A stretch of DNA of 64,000 bases from Miscanthus floridulus (taxonomy: Eukaryota > Streptophyta > Magnoliopsida > Poales > Poaceae), in NCBI RefSeq assembly GCF_019320115.1, contig NC_089581.1, positions 65,143,310 through 65,207,309 of the forward strand. Reading direction: 5' to 3'. Both the position numbers and the translations under genes were made by a program. Below, piece after piece: positions 44,664-58,240 of this stretch (position 1 is its first letter; every line of letters begins with the position of its first letter). A model generated the notes under the pieces. That model had not been told where the DNA came from. It made no database searches and saw only the letters and a list, made by a program, of their open reading frames with translations.

Positions 44664-46450
44664 CGTTTACACCAAAATTTGGGAGAAGAGCGCGTGAACT
44701 CGCAAGCTTCCAAGATTGTGCCAATCAAGGAGTCGATCGCGTAAAGATTGATATCTGCCGGTTCGGATGCGACACTGGGATAGGTTCTCTTTAAATGACG
44801 TCAGCAAATAATGATGATTGGCAACGAGAAAGATACATATCGGACTCTACAAAAGGGGAAAGATTGGAGTCCAAGTTATCTTAGAATAAGAATGTTTTCT
44901 TCATACCAAAGATTGTATCGAGTCGTACTTGAGTAAGATTCGTGCTTAGGCTTCGGGTATAAATAGTGAACCAAGACTATTGTAAAAGACACACAATCAA
45001 TCAAATACAAGTTATTTACTTTTTTTGGCTCTGGCCACCCTTAGGAGTAGGAGTAGAGTAGATCTTGATGAGTTCATCAGCAAGTATGGCTGCATCGATT
45101 CGGTCGACCTCCACTGCTTGTCTGTAAGTACCGTCATGGCTTATACCTCTGTTCGTACGGCTGCATCGATCCGGTCAACCTCCACTGCGACTCTGGTATA
45201 AGTTAGTTATCGACTCTTGTCTAGTTCAAGTACGGCTGCATCGATCCGGTTGACCTCCACTACTCGAACTAGATTAAGGTCAAGTTATTGGCTCTATCTA
45301 AGGGTGGCGTTCCTTCGGATAGATTCACTAAGTTACCGATATTGCTTATTGCTTCCATTATTTATTTAATTACAGCAATATCACTTCACCCGATTGGGAT
45401 TGATCTAGATGGGCCTTATATCCTTTTTAACCCATCGTTTGTTAATCTAAACTGATCTAATCTGCACTTTAAACTATGAGTTATGTTTTATCGGCTGTTT
45501 TATATCAATCTTAATCGTGCATAGCGTGCGGTTAAGACGTGTTTGATCTTAAGTAGATCTGTTGGCTAGTGAAAACCGTTCCATGGCCCGTTATCATGGC
45601 CTGTGTGATTCTGCCTCACACCCCACTATTAGCACCGTGGAGCGGGGATCGTTATTTGGTAGATCTGTTTCTAAGAGGGCATGATCTTAACTGTGTGCTA
45701 TGCCTGAATCGACTGTTTTAGCCAATATCGAGTGCTTTCACAAAAAGTTCACATCACGAGACCATTGAAGTAGAGATGGGTTGAAAGATGTGTTAGCCCC
45801 ATGATCTTATTATTGTATTAAGGCCTGCATGATTCTGCCTCATGCCCCACTAATATTGATAATAAGTTAGGGTCATCGAGTCTATTGTTGTTTCTACGGC
45901 CTGCATGATTCTACCTCATGCCCCACTAGTCATAGCGATAGATAAGATCTAATATGTTCATTAGATTTATCTCTATTAAATGGTTGAATGATGATGAACT
46001 ATTTCTTTTATAAAGGGGTTCAGTTACTTGCAGTCATTGGCTCAGTATAAGCTAATTATTGTTAACATCTTATTGCCATTGACCAATATTTGTCTAAAGA
46101 ATGATATTAATCCTGAACGATAATCAATTCTTCTTATACAACCCCATGAGCTTTAACCGATTTATTCTGATGAATATGCTGGAATCGACTATTTAGTCTA
46201 TCTCCTTTCATATTCGCTCTCAGAGCCGCACATTCGGGATTGTCTGACAACACCGGCATGTTCTGCCCTAAATTATTGATAAACTTTCTCTCCTTGTCAA
46301 TTGCAAGGTCAAATTGACTGGCACATCTCAGGAGGAGTGCGTAGGATTGACCACCCTTGTGCTAAAGCTAGGCAGATCTCTAGCTCCATCGAGCGTACCC
46401 TTCCGGCTTGCTCGTGTGTCCTCGGCACGGGACAAAATTCCATGTCGACA
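44664..46450 (+). repeat. 5' LTR of the pol-less gypsy element
   Basis: Starts (C/T)GTTTACACC and ends GTCGACA. It contains two internal triplications: GGCTGCATCGATCCGGT with GACCTCCACTG (about 45087, 45160, 45234), and GGCCTGCATGATTCTGCCTC (about 45598, 45825, 45900). The first base is C instead of the expected T. Confidence 0.9.
44958..44966 (+). promoter_or_regulatory. LTR TATA box
   Basis: TATAAATAG lies 294 bases into the 5' LTR; the same box is at 55410-55418 in the 3' LTR. A good candidate core promoter for element transcription. Confidence 0.65.
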
Positions 46451-46488
46451 CACATTTCTAGCATTCCCGGTGGGACCCCACAATCGTC

Positions 46489-48840
46489 ATGGCGGTTCAC
46501 AACAACAACGACATCCTTATGATACATTATGAAGATCTACCTGATGGAGATAAAGATGTCATCAGCAAAGTTATAGAAGAATTTTAGAACAAGTATTTGT
46601 TATCCTACACCAAAACATGTGACAACACAATTGTTCAGAAATTTCCACTACCAAGAGTGCTATTACACGGGCAGACAGATACATCTGAAGCTAAAGACAG
46701 GCGTTTCTTTATGGAAGTTGTAGACAAATCTGTTCGTGATGCCATATCAAGCCGTAACGAAGATTTCTTAGACACATTCCACAACGCCATGAAAGAAGCG
46801 ATTCATGGGTTTCCAATTGGTCAAGTTGGGCCAGCTTATTATAACATTCTAGATCCGTCGACCCAATGGATTAATCAAGTTGGTATCAGCCATCAAGAAG
46901 CAGCACCAGTTGGTAATGGTGATGTCCAGACAGTTCAGGGTTCATCTGAACAAGCTCAAGGTACTACTACGAATTAGATACAATATAATCCTGGACCGTC
47001 AGTACAACATGTGCAATAGCCAGCGGGGCAAGGTCAGAACTAGGTGATCAATTTTGGCACATCAGGCCACATACCATCGTCGGCTCAAAAAATAGCACTC
47101 TCAATTCAAAGGATCCATAGAGATATAGATCCTTATGTCTATAATTAGAGACTTCAAGCAGCAAGCCAGCAAAGGACCCAACAGATAGAGATCCCACAGG
47201 GTTATCACTATGGTACAGATTATAACACCCTTCACATGATTCCGAATCTAAGGTACCAAGGCACATGGGATTTCAATCCATAGATGGGCCAGCAGGTGCA
47301 GAGAAATCCAAATTCAAATGCTAATGAGTTGCTGCTGAAGATGACCAAGATGATGAAGAATCAGTTTGGTCTGAAGCCAAAAGGGCTGACCTTCTTGTAC
47401 AAATGCCCATATCTAGAATGGTATGATTTGGTCACTCTTCCTGTAAATTACAGGCTCTCAGAGTTCGCTAAGTTCACTAGCCAAGATAGTACAAGCACGA
47501 TAGAACATGTCAGTCGGTATCTTACACAATTGGGTGAAGCATCAGTTGAGGATGCCCATCGAGTTCGTTTCTTCTCCTTGTCCCTATCAGGGCCAGCCTT
47601 CACTTGGTTTTCATCAGTGCCAGTCAATTCCATTGCCAATTGGGCTGACCTGGAGAAGAAGTTTCATACATATTTTTACACTGGGACTAGGGAAAAGAAG
47701 ATAACCGATTTGGCAACTATAAGGCAGAGGACTAATGAATCAGGCACTGAGTTTCTTCAGAGGTTCCGAGAGACTAGGAACTTATGCTTTTCATTAAACT
47801 TGACTGATGATCAACTAGCTGCTTTAGCTGTTCAAGGAATACTGCCAATGTGGAAAGAAAAGTTGCTGGGACAAGAATTTGACAACTTGGGTCAATTGGC
47901 TCAACGAGTAGCAGCGCTCAATAGCCAATTCCAGAGTATGCACAGAGATACCCGATTCCAGAAAGATACCACAGTGGCCGAAGCTTATAATCCATACTCA
48001 GTTGATGATAGCCATGAAGATGAAGAAGAAGAGGTTGCTACGGCTGAATGGAATTGGGGCAAAAAGACAGTGATGGTGCCAAATCCTTGGGGAAGAGGAG
48101 TTGAGAAGAGCTATGATTTTGATGTCACTAAATCAGACAAGCTCTTCGATTTCTTACTTGAGAAGAGGCATATCAAGTTACCCGATGGTCATATTATGTT
48201 GCCCCCTGATCAGTTGAAGAATAAGAAGTTCTACAAATTCCATAACGCTACTTCTCATTCCACTAATGAATGCAGAATCTTCCAGCAGCATATATAGAGG
48301 GCAATTCAGCAAGGAACGCTTGAATTTGATACGCCTCGGAAAATAAAAGTTAATGATAATCCTTTCCCAAGAGATCAAAATATGGTTGATGCTGGGCTAC
48401 TCAAAGGAAAGACTAAGGTCCTAACATCAACCAAATCATGAGAAGCTGGAACAGTCGATCCCAAGATGCAAATATTGGCTGATGAGTACAGAGAGATTAG
48501 AAGACGTTACGCTAAATAAAAGAGCCAATATGAGCAGGGAGGAACATCAAAAGATGGGGCGACAAAACCACGAGTTACATCTCGGATCCTGTTGAATAAG
48601 TGGCAGCAGCGGAAAGAAAAGGATTATCAGTGTTGGTTAAAGGATCAAGAATACCTGCGTCAACTGGAAGAAGAGAGGTGTGAAAGGATACAAGCCAAAT
48701 CACATTGGAATTGTCCTTTCTTCAGACATTGCTGGAATGAAGGTTTGAAGTTGCCTACCAGACATGACTATCCAAAATACAGCAATCAATATTGGGAGTT
48801 TAGGCAATCGCAAACCAACCACCGGTCCATCCATGCTTAA
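46489..48840 (+). pseudogene. Gag of the pol-less gypsy element
   Basis: Begins at an ATG at 46489 and is cut by several in-frame stops (first near 46585). The longest intact part, 47284-48297, holds the retrotransposon gag core: RFFSLSLSGPAFTWFSSVP, ANWADLEKKFHTYFYTG, and the ESGTEFLQRFRETRNLC region. Further on lies WNCPFFRHCWNEGLKLPTR, a cysteine/histidine motif usual in Tat-lineage gag. Gag binds RNA and builds the virus-like particle. Confidence 0.85.
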
Positions 48841-49134
48841 GATGCATATCATCATAATAACATGGATCGGCGCTTAAAAAATGGAAGTGTTGATAATCGG
48901 CTAGGAAAAAGGGTTGTTGACCAAGACTGGGCCGATTATGAAGGAGAAGATAACAAAAGAGAATGTGTTTGGCAGGAAGGCCAAAGGTGTCCAGGAGGTT
49001 GACAAGGAGGCCAGAAAAGAAGAGTGCAACGCCTAAGGAATAAAGAGTTGGAACAGGCTCAAGCATCCAGTAAACCTCAAGTATGGCGTACTAAGCAAAC
49101 AACCAATAGAAAGTAACTATCGGCTAATATCCAA

Positions 49135-49694
49135 GTGGTTTTTCTATTGACATCAGAATTCAGAGCTCTGGTAGATCAAGAAGTTTATTCGGATTTCAAT
49201 GAATCGGAGTATAAGGAGATAGTTGCCAAGTTGACGGTTGTACAACAAGCAATATTTGATAAACCAGTAAAGCATCGGCACTTAAAGGCTTTATATATGA
49301 AAGGTTTTGTTGATGGGAAGCCGATGAACAAGATGTTGGTGGACAGAGGTTCTTCTATCAATCTTATACCTTACACCATCGTAAACTTGGCAAAGGACCA
49401 GGAGATCTGATGGAGACTGACATGATGCTTAAGGATTTTGGAGGTATTGTATCTAAGACCTGGGGGGAAATAAATGTTGAATTGACAATCAGAAGTAAGA
49501 CTCTTCTCACCACATTCTTCGTCATCGATGGAAAAGGGTCATACAGTTTACTCCTTGGTCGTGATTGGATTCATGCAAACTATTATGTACCATCAACCAT
49601 GCATCAGTGTTTGATGCAATGGCATAGGGATGATGTCGAACTGGTTCGCGCTGATGAGTCTATGAGCATCGCAATAGCCGATCCAGTCTTCTAG
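49135..49694 (+). pseudogene. Retropepsin domain of the pol-less gypsy element
   Basis: The motif KMLVDRGSSINLIPY stands where the family has D-G/S-G-S; the middle Gly is Arg, so the protease is likely impaired. The tail LLLGRDWIHANYYVPSTMHQ is typical of the region between protease and RT. A stop at 49410 and another at 49694 interrupt it. After it, pol sequence is missing. Confidence 0.8.
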
Positions 49695-50304
49695 GAACTA
49701 GGAGACTTCGAATGCTTTTCTAGCAAGTTATGGGAAGGAGGCTTCATTAAGATCAGCAATGAAAACCAACAGCCGATGCAAGCAATCGGCTCTGAGAGTT
49801 TGTTTTAATAAGTAGTCATGGCTTCACGTCGGCCATTGGATTAAGGAAGAATAAGCATTGGTCTTGGAAGATGGGCTTAGGTCGATGTATGTGAACGCTA
49901 AGTCAAATCATGAGTGATAGATCTATTGAAGGAGGTTCTATTTCGCTTAATGGGATGCGTGACCTGGGTTGATCAATCATTTAACCTTTGATATGAGAAG
50001 TTCTGTGGCAAAATATTTAAAGGGATGTTATCCTATCATTTGATCAACATTTGATAGCCGATTCATTTGGTCGTCAGCTCTAATAGCCGGTACTAGAAAG
50101 GTATCGCCTCTAGTTCAATAAATGAAGAAACTTAAAAGACATGAAAGCCGATACGATATGTATCACCTCTAGAGCAAAGAATAAAAACAAAAACCAATCA
50201 TACACAAGGGCATTGCACTGAGACACATTCATGAAAAGAACAGGAGTCTTTGTTCATCGGATTACCCTAGATACAATATAATCGAAGACCTTGTTCACCA
50301 CATC
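49695..50304. other. Junction where pol has been lost
   Basis: Short low-complexity sequence between the protease and the antisense genes. No RT, RNase H or integrase motif is present in any frame here or elsewhere in the element. Confidence 0.6.
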
Positions 50305-51121
50305 CTAAGCGGATGTGATGTCTACTATGGCCTCCGCTGCCATAACAAATTCTTCAAGCAGGTCCTCATGTTCCTCAAGGTCATCGCCCATTGGGAAACT
50401 AGTCTCCATGGCATGGAGCTCATACCCAGTTTGGACTTGCACCGTGGTTAGCGCCACCGCCGCACCGTGACGAACGCCGTGGAGGGCAATCTCTTGAACG
50501 TGAGCTGAGATGTCTTGGAGATGAGCGTCGATGGGGGAACCCCGAGCATTGACGACGTCCGTGGTCGCGTTCACTGCCAGTTGGAGAGATTCCAATTGCA
50601 CCGTCAGGGCTGACAATCACAGGAACTAAAAGACTATCAAGATAAAGACAATGGAAATCAAAATGAGGCGTTCCTAGAATTCATCTTACCTGCCACCATG
50701 GTGTCAGACTCGGCCAGCTGCGCTCAGACGGCACTGGCCTCCTCCTCGGCCGCATGAAGAGCAGCCTAAGAGACCCCAAAACAAATCTCGAGTTGACCAT
50801 TCTCCCAAGTTGCCTCGGAATAATGATTCTGAGCCATCCTCCACTCATGAAGGAAACGTCGGGCGTCATCGCCATTGTAGGAGTTGAAAGAATCCGACGA
50901 CGAGGCTGGCGCAGAAGATGCCGCATCGGAGGGCCCACCGGCCCTGGGAATGGGACAAAGACTGTCATTCACAACAAACCTATAGGCGAGTTAGAATAGT
51001 TCATCGCCATGAGCAGGAATCATCAATCTCACCTCATGCGTCGGAGACGCTAGCTCATCGGCATGTTCTCCTTAGGGATCTCCTCCGCCGCGCGCTTGCC
51101 TCGATTGTCCTCATCAGCCAT
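50305..51121 (-). CDS. Antisense ORF of the gypsy element, function unknown
   Basis: Starts MADEDNRGKRAAEEIPKENM at 51121. A middle piece (about 50750-50970) contains GGPSDAASSAPASSSDSFNS and DDARRFLHEWRMAQNHYSE. A C-terminal piece (50305-50616) reads QLESLQLAVNATTDVV and ends in an acidic helix. Likely two or three exons, with stops near the junctions. I know no domain in it. It lies downstream of the mobile-domain gene on the same strand and probably belongs to the same accessory module. Confidence 0.45.
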
Positions 51122-51558
51122 GAAGGATGATTAGATCTACAAAAGGGAGAAAGAAAACCGCTATAGGGTTTCGGCAGGCGGAGGAGAGTGAAGGAACAGT
51201 TGCGAATGGAGATGTGTTCAAGGCCGAAGCCCTCGACTGGTATTTGAAGACATGAAGCGAAGAGGCGGACGCCTCGGGATGCGTAAAAGGCAACCACAAT
51301 TAATAGAAGGTGAAGCACCACTTCACTAATGCTAATGGGAATACAACGTTGGGCAACTGAAGGCAGAACATCGAAGGGTTCTCTTAATAAAAGCCATGTT
51401 TTCAGACTTAGTTGGATTAAGATTAGGAGGATGGAATCGGCTGCTTTCAAATCGGCTCCTCAGCCGAAACAAAAAATACAAAGAGGCAATGAAAATATAG
51501 TTATCATTGATCCTACACAAGACACGTGTTAACATACGGATCACATGTTTAGAATATC

Positions 51559-54500
51559 CTAGATGACTTTCAATACTTCTAGCCGGATAACATCAGCTTC
51601 TGTAATCTTTTGCTTATATTCTTCGGTTGTTCTAGGAATATTCTCAAGGCTACTTCGGATGGCTCTGCCTTCTTTTACTTTGGCCAACAGTTCCTGTTTC
51701 TTCTGTTTGATGGCATCAGGTATTTGGGCTAGAGTGGACTTGCGATGATCAATGGCAGCCTTCATGTTTTCCAGCTCCTTCTCAAGTTCTGCATGCTTGA
51801 TCTCTAGTTAGGACAACTCTAGATCGGTCCTAAGGGAGGAGTTCTTCAAATCATCAATCAACTACGTTAGCTCTTTAGCCTCTTGCCTGTTGGAGTTCCC
51901 CTTGGCCAGCAAGGCTTCGCGATTGGACAAATTCCTCTGGGTCTTTTTCACCTTCAGGGCCTGACCTTCGAAAATGGACAAAGATGACAAGACTCTGGAG
52001 AGAGCTAGGGACGGATCACCCTTAATGGCTAAGAAAGCTCTCTGCATTAAATCAGTATCTTGGACCAAATCGGCTATATTCTTCTCAAATGTTGGCATTA
52101 TATTTCTTAGCTGATTTCTAGTCTCCTCCGACAAAGCTTCACTAGAGGAAGTAGCTGACGTACTGATTTCATCTTCATCAAAATACTCCTCAAGATTGAA
52201 AGAGTAACTCTGGACTGGAAGATTGAGTGCCTGTGTATAAGGGAAATCCTGATTAGGAGGTTTGAATTGGTTCATCACAAAATGGATGGCGAAGAAGATG
52301 CAGTACCTTCTCTGTAGTAGCCTCTATCTGAAGAGGGGGAACAACTGATGATGCACCGATAGCATCTGATTGAATCGGCTCTAAGCTTCCAGTGTTGGTA
52401 TCTACAGTAACAAGGAAGGATTTTAATTCATGTTTGTTGCGGAGGAATGAGCTGAGCATATGATTTTCTTACCATCAGTCGTATGCTGGACCGAGGAATT
52501 GATGGTTTGGATATCAGCAACGATAGGATTATTTTCAATAAGGAGACCATCAAACCCCTGCTCTTGTATAGGTGTTTCCTCGGGAAGTATCTGACATAGC
52601 AAGAAATCAGATGAAAGATGAAAATTGAATAAAATCAGGAATTTTTTAGGAAAATACTCCAACAAGCATCAAGGATAAAATTGAAGGAAAAACTCACATT
52701 TTTTGCCGTTGTGGGAGCATCGGTTACTTCCACCGAAATTGGCTCCCTTTGAGGATCAGCCGATGAAGGTTTGACTGGTGCTAAATCAAACACCTGAGAC
52801 AACAACTCCGCACCCAGGAAAGTTTGAGACACAATGTTTGATAACTACAAAAGAACAGAGTGAGGAAGTTAAACCTCAGTTCGAGAAAATATGGATCGTT
52901 CACCTGAGGAGCTGATGGTCTTGTCCTACGGAATCTTTTTCCAGTAGTGGCTTTCTGAGTTGCCCCTTGGACTGCCTTGTGCTTTGGAGATTGGCATATC
53001 ATAATCATGGGAGCAGCATGAGTTTTCATCAACTTCTTCAACGAAGGTGCAGCCGATCCTAATCTTGCAACCGGGCATGGTGGCCGATAGTCTATGAGAC
53101 GCCCTTCCCTATCCAAACTCAGAGGATCAAATTCAATGTCCTAAAAAGGATCGGTTAGAACGGTTGGCAAAAGAATTCATCGAACAATTTTCTTAAAAGA
53201 AATGGCAAGTTACCTCTTTGTCAGAAGCAAATTCCCCATCTAGAGCTATGCACATAGGATGAACCAACCCACAGAAGAGGTAGGAGTGCCATTCTTGCCA
53301 CCAGGAGTCAAAAAGATTGGAAGGAAAGCTAGCCCTGACCCAGTCATGCAAGCAAAGGGAAGGAAGATCTGATCCCAATTGAAAGACCCTAGAAGCTTCC
53401 AACACCTTGCTGATGTCTTCTCTCGGTTTTAGTATGTTCTTGAAAAATAGGCAAGGGGGGAGTTGACCAAGACCAAACTGACGAGCCACAAAAGAAGGAT
53501 TGTAGATTTCATAAGTTGGGAGGTTGCCCGGAATAAAGGATCCTATAGCCATTGTGCCACGACCATGACGAAATTCGGCTGGAAGAACGTGGGGCTTGAT
53601 GAAGGAATAAAAAATCATAGCTGCTGTCTCGTCCGAACAGCTGGATTCAAATTGAAATTTGAATGGGAAAGTTAGTTCATCATTCTCATCCTCATTATAA
53701 AGTAGCCAAGTCAAGACGTCTACATCAAACCCCCTATAAAACTTTTTGAAGAGGTGGCCAACATCGAAGTCAATTATTATGGCCGATGTAGCTTCGTCGT
53801 AGCTCGTACACTAGCGGGTTCTTCCTTCTTCGCCCTTATATTCCTCATCAAAATTAGAGGAAGGGAAGCTCAGGTCTCTGAGATCAGGCCTTACAATCCC
53901 GTGCATATACAAATTGAGCCACAGTTGTATCAACCACCAAGGGTTGCTGATAGTATGCACTGGTTCATTCTTCAATAATTGGGCTGCTACCTGATACATC
54001 AGATGGTAAGCAACCCCTAGCAGCTACTTTCCAAGAGGGACACCCTTGCCTATTGCCAAATGCTCTACCATAAGCTTATGATTATAAGTCGGACCACAAG
54101 ATGACCCACAAAAGATGAATCTCTCCAACCACATATTCAGGAAGGCCACATATTCCCTTTCACTAACGGTTGGTTCGTCTCCAATGTGGTTCAGAATATA
54201 ACTTGCCCATCCGGTGCAGTCTGCTATCTTGGCTAATCTCTTGGAACCAGCACTCAAATACTCATAAGGCCGCACTAATCCAGTGACTCTAAGGCCGGTC
54301 AACATGTGAACATCGGCTAGGGTGATGGTCATTAGACCGTGACAAAAAATAAAAGCATTCAGAGCATTAGATCAGAAATAAGAAGCAGAGATCAAGAGTG
54401 AATCACTCATCTCCACTTCGGACAATGAAAGTGTCAAGCATTGATTCAGATCATAAAGTTTCCAATCTCCACCCTTTTTCTCGGATATCCTACGAAACCA

Positions 54501-54912
54501 ATTTCTCCATCCCTTAGGCGCTTTAGGCCAGTTTCTGAAGGGGGTTTTATTCTAGGAAAATGAATCCACTGCAGACTGTTTGAAAGGAATCTGGTTGGTT
54601 TCTTGACGGATGAAATCAGATGGATCGGGGTCACCCATAGGCCCGAGAAAATAGACATTAGGAGTGATGGCTGATGGGATCAAGATTTTGTTCCTCATTT
54701 CCTAGAAATCGGATGAAATAAATTCAAGAAGAGAAGAAATATGGGGTAGCGGCCGACATTTGGAGAATGGAAACTCGGAAGCATACCTCAGGAATGTGGT
54801 CGTTGGTCGCCATTACAGTCGGAATAGGTTCAGATCTGACGAAGGTAGCTTGAATGATGGCTTGATAGAACAGAGGATTTGCTAGGGTTTGGGGCCTTGG
54901 CAATGACAGCAT
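51559..54912 (-). pseudogene. Antisense plant mobile domain (PMD) gene in the gypsy element
   Basis: Exon 1 starts at the ATG at 54912 (MLSLPRPQTLANPLFYQAII) and ends before a GT at about 54787. Later exons carry the aminotransferase-like plant mobile domain: ITLADVHMLTGLRVTGLVRP, GEEPT-like GDEPTVSEREYVAFLNMW and DVDVLTWLLYNEDENDELTF (53193-54332). The C-terminal part (51559-52280) is a long Lys/Glu-rich coiled coil. PMD proteins include host MAIL/MAIN factors and transposon-encoded relatives. In-frame stops at about 54555, 54023 and 53810 mean this copy is broken. Its role for the retroelement is unknown. Confidence 0.75.
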
Positions 54913-55097
54913 CAGCTGTTAAAGTTGGCTTGAAAAGAAGGAGAAAGCGAACAGGCCGAGTGGGTTGCAAAAGATACTATTGGGATGCTATATAAAACTC
55001 AGGCCAGGAAGTCAGGAGTCATGTGTATATCTCGGGATAGAACAGTTGTAGCGTGGTAAACCAATGGACTGCAATTTTGGGATAAAATCATTTTATC

Positions 55098-55115
55098 CCA
55101 AAATTGGGAGGCATG
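55098..55115 (+). promoter_or_regulatory. Polypurine tract of the pol-less gypsy element
   Basis: ATTGGGAGGCATG directly precedes the 3' LTR. Short and purine-rich, in the expected place. Confidence 0.5.
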
Positions 55116-56902
55116 TGTTTACACCAAAATTTGGTAGAAGAGCGTGGGAACTCGCAAGCTTCCAAGATTGTGCCAATCAAGGAGTCGATCGCGTAAAGAC
55201 TGATATCTGTCGGTTCGGATGTGACACTGGGATCGGTTCTCTTTAAATGACGTCAGCAGATAACGATGATTGGCATCGAGAAAGATACATATCGGACTCT
55301 ACAAAAGGGGAAAGATTGGAGTCCAAGTTATCTTAGAATATGAATGTTTTCTTCATACCAAAGATTATACCGAGTCGTACTTGAGTAAGATTCGTGCTTA
55401 GGCTCCGGGTATAAATAGTGAACCCTGGCTATTGTAAAAGACACACAATCAATCAAATACAAGTTATTTACTTTTTTTGGCTCCGGCCACCATTAGGAGT
55501 GGGAGTAGAGTAGATCTCGGCGAGTTCTTCAGCAAGTATGGCTGCATCGATCCGATCGACCTCCACTGCTTGTCTGTAAGTACCATCATGGCTTATACCT
55601 CTGTTCGTACGGCTGCATTGATCCGGTCGACCTCCACTGCGACTCTGGTATAAGTTAGTTATCGACTCTTGTCTAGTTCAAGTACGGCTGCATCGATCTG
55701 GTTGACCTCCACTGCTCGAACTACATTAAGGTCAAGTTATCGGCTCTATCTAAGGGTGGCGTTCCTTCGGATAGATTCATTAAGTTAGCGATATTGCTTA
55801 TTGCTTCCATTATTTATTTAATTACAGCAATATCACTTCGCCCGATTGGGATTGATCTAGATTGGCCTTATATCATTTTTAACCCATCGTTTGTTAATAT
55901 AAAATGATCTAATCTGTACTTTAAACGAGGAGTTATGTTTTATCGGCTGTTTTATATCAATCTTAATCGTGCATAGCTTGCGGTTAAGACGTGTTTGATC
56001 TTAAGTAGATCTGTTGGCTAGCGAAAACCGTTCTATGGCCCGTTATCATGGCCTGTGTGATTCTGCCTCACACCCCACTGTTAGAACTGTGGAGCGGGGA
56101 TCGTTATTTGGTAGATCTGTTTCTGAGAGGGCATGATCTTAACTGTGCGATATGCCTGAATCGGCTGTTTTAGCCGATATCGAGTGCTTTCACGAACAGT
56201 TCACGTCACGAGACCGTTGAAATAGCGATAGGTTAAAAGATATGTTAGCCCCATGATCTTATTATTGTATTATGGCCTGCATGATTCTGCCTCATGCCCC
56301 ACTGATATTGGTAATAAGTTAGGGTCATCGAGTCTATTGTTGTTTCTACGGCCTACATGATTCTACCTCATGCCTCACTGGTCATAGCGATAGATAAGAT
56401 CTAATATGTTCATTAGATTTATCTCTATTAAATGGTTGAATGATGATGAATTATTTCTTTTATAAAGGGGTTCGGTTACTTGCAGTCATAGACTCAGTAT
56501 AAGCTAATTATTGTTAACATCTTATTGCCATTGACCAATATTTGTCTAAAGAATGATATTCATCCTGAACGATAACTGATTCTTCTTACACAACCCTATG
56601 AGCTTTAACCAATTTATTCTTATGAATATGCTGGAATTGATTATTTAGTCGATCTCCTTTTATATCGGCTCTCAGAGCTGCACATTCAGGACTGTCTGGC
56701 AACACCAGTATGTTCCACCCTAAATTACTGATAAACTTTCTCTCCTTGTCAATTGTAGGGTCAAATTGACTGGCGTGTCTCGGGAGGAGTTCGCAGGATC
56801 GACCACCCCTGTGCTGACGCTAGGTGGATCTCCAGCTCCATCGAGCGGACCCTTCCGGCTTGCTCATATGTTCTCGGCACGGGATGAAATTCCGTGTCGA
56901 TA
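55116..56902 (+). repeat. 3' LTR of the pol-less gypsy element
   Basis: Same length as the 5' LTR by my boundaries, with scattered transitions. Ends GTCGATA followed by the target duplication GGTTT. Confidence 0.9.
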
Positions 56903-56907
56903 GGTTT

Positions 56908-57105
56908 ATAGAGATAGAAGTTACTACTTTTGGGCTAGGTGTGGAGGCACAACCATACACACTTTCCTAAAGGTCAAGGCAGCTTGAGCAAAAACCATTA
57001 CAGCAGGGCAACAATTTGTTTTAGGGTTTATAGAGATAGAAGTTACTACTTTGGGGCTAGGTGTGGAGGCACACCCATACACACTTTCCTAAAGGTCAAG
57101 GTTTT
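56908..57105. repeat. Tandem duplication cut by the retrotransposon
   Basis: TTTATAGAGATAGAAGTTAC through CACTTTCCTAAAGGTCAAGG occurs twice (about 56905-56980 and 57027-57101). The intervening AGCAAAAACCATTACAG block also occurs left of the retroelement at about 44620-44663. The unit of roughly 120 bases was therefore duplicated before the retrotransposon inserted into its first copy. Confidence 0.8.
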
Positions 57106-57109
57106 GATG

Positions 57110-58240
57110 GTTATAGTAGTAGTGCGTAAACACACCTAACCTCAGGGAACACATTCGGTAATGGTAGTGAGGAAGACATTGCGATCCATTAAGGGACACC
57201 GAGTGTAGTCCTGTGCGGCTCATTGTGCATATACAAGCTTATATAGTACTATAGATAAATATAGCCAACAAACACGTTAACTTACATTCCACGAACAAAA
57301 TAGTGAAAGTATTACAAAAATGCTACACTATTTATAGCCACTTGAACTATTTGTTCCTTGTGTTGATCCCCTAGTGATTGCAATAAACTGCAAGTCCTGG
57401 TCTTAAACCAAGGAGCAAAATAGTCATGGGAAAAATGCTAATAGTAAAGATGTCACTAATGATTGTGCAGTAGGGTATACCCAATGATTATAAAGGAGAT
57501 AGTGCGGTGGGTATTTTCCATCTTGCCTTGGAATGTTAGACAACCATTTACAAGGTCCTAGCCTTAGCCCACCTTGCACTTATGACTTGAAATAGTGAAA
57601 TCCCCACAACAATGTTGTATTGTCTTATGGGTACCCTTATGGCATAGGAGAGATTTGATTAGCAAGTAGATGCAACTATCAAGGGAGACCACCCATAGCT
57701 AAGACTCAGGGGTGCATGCACCAACAAACATGTTGTCATTGGTTCATTGCATAGGGTGCCCAACTATATGTCATCTCAGATAGTATGGTATAGAGGTACA
57801 CGAAAAGGCCAGAACAATGTGTTAATATGACACCTCATTTCTGGAATGACAAAGAGAGGAAATGCAATACATTTCCAATGGTCGTAGCCTTTACTTAGCA
57901 AAGAAACAATGGCCCATAAGATTCCTCATCCACTATTGAATATTGATGTTGCAAAATCATTGACATATATATTATATGATGGTCAAGGAGCAATCTGAGG
58001 CCTTAGTGGTCAATATAGACGACGCCAAAGGGCTATAATCGAACAGATGCTATACTGGAAAGGAAAATATAACAACTAAATGCTATATATAGTTGAATGA
58101 AAGGAAAATCTAATGAGCAAATGCTATAATAACCAAACAAACAGAAAGAAATTGAGTCGTGTAATGAACACAAGCACAGATCAATCAAGTAGTATAAATG
58201 ATGCATTCAAAATGAAGGTAGGGAAGCAACAAATTATTAC
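57110..58240 (-). other. ARID intron, 5' part, unidentified
   Basis: AT-rich sequence with no recognised gene or element end. Confidence 0.45.

Larger units (their letters stand above)
44664..56902 (+). mobile_element. Ty3/gypsy LTR retrotransposon lacking pol, with antisense ORFs
   Basis: Two LTRs of 1787 bases (44664-46450, 55116-56902) flank an 8.7 kb interior. The 5-bp target duplication GGTTT lies at 44659-44663 and 56903-56907. Gag and a protease domain are on the plus strand; RT, RNase H and integrase are absent. The region before the 3' LTR holds two genes on the opposite strand, one with a plant mobile domain. Antisense extra ORFs of this kind are known from grass Tat-lineage gypsy elements. 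About eleven differences in the first 165 LTR bases suggest an old insertion. It sits in the ARID intron, opposite to that gene. Confidence 0.9.
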
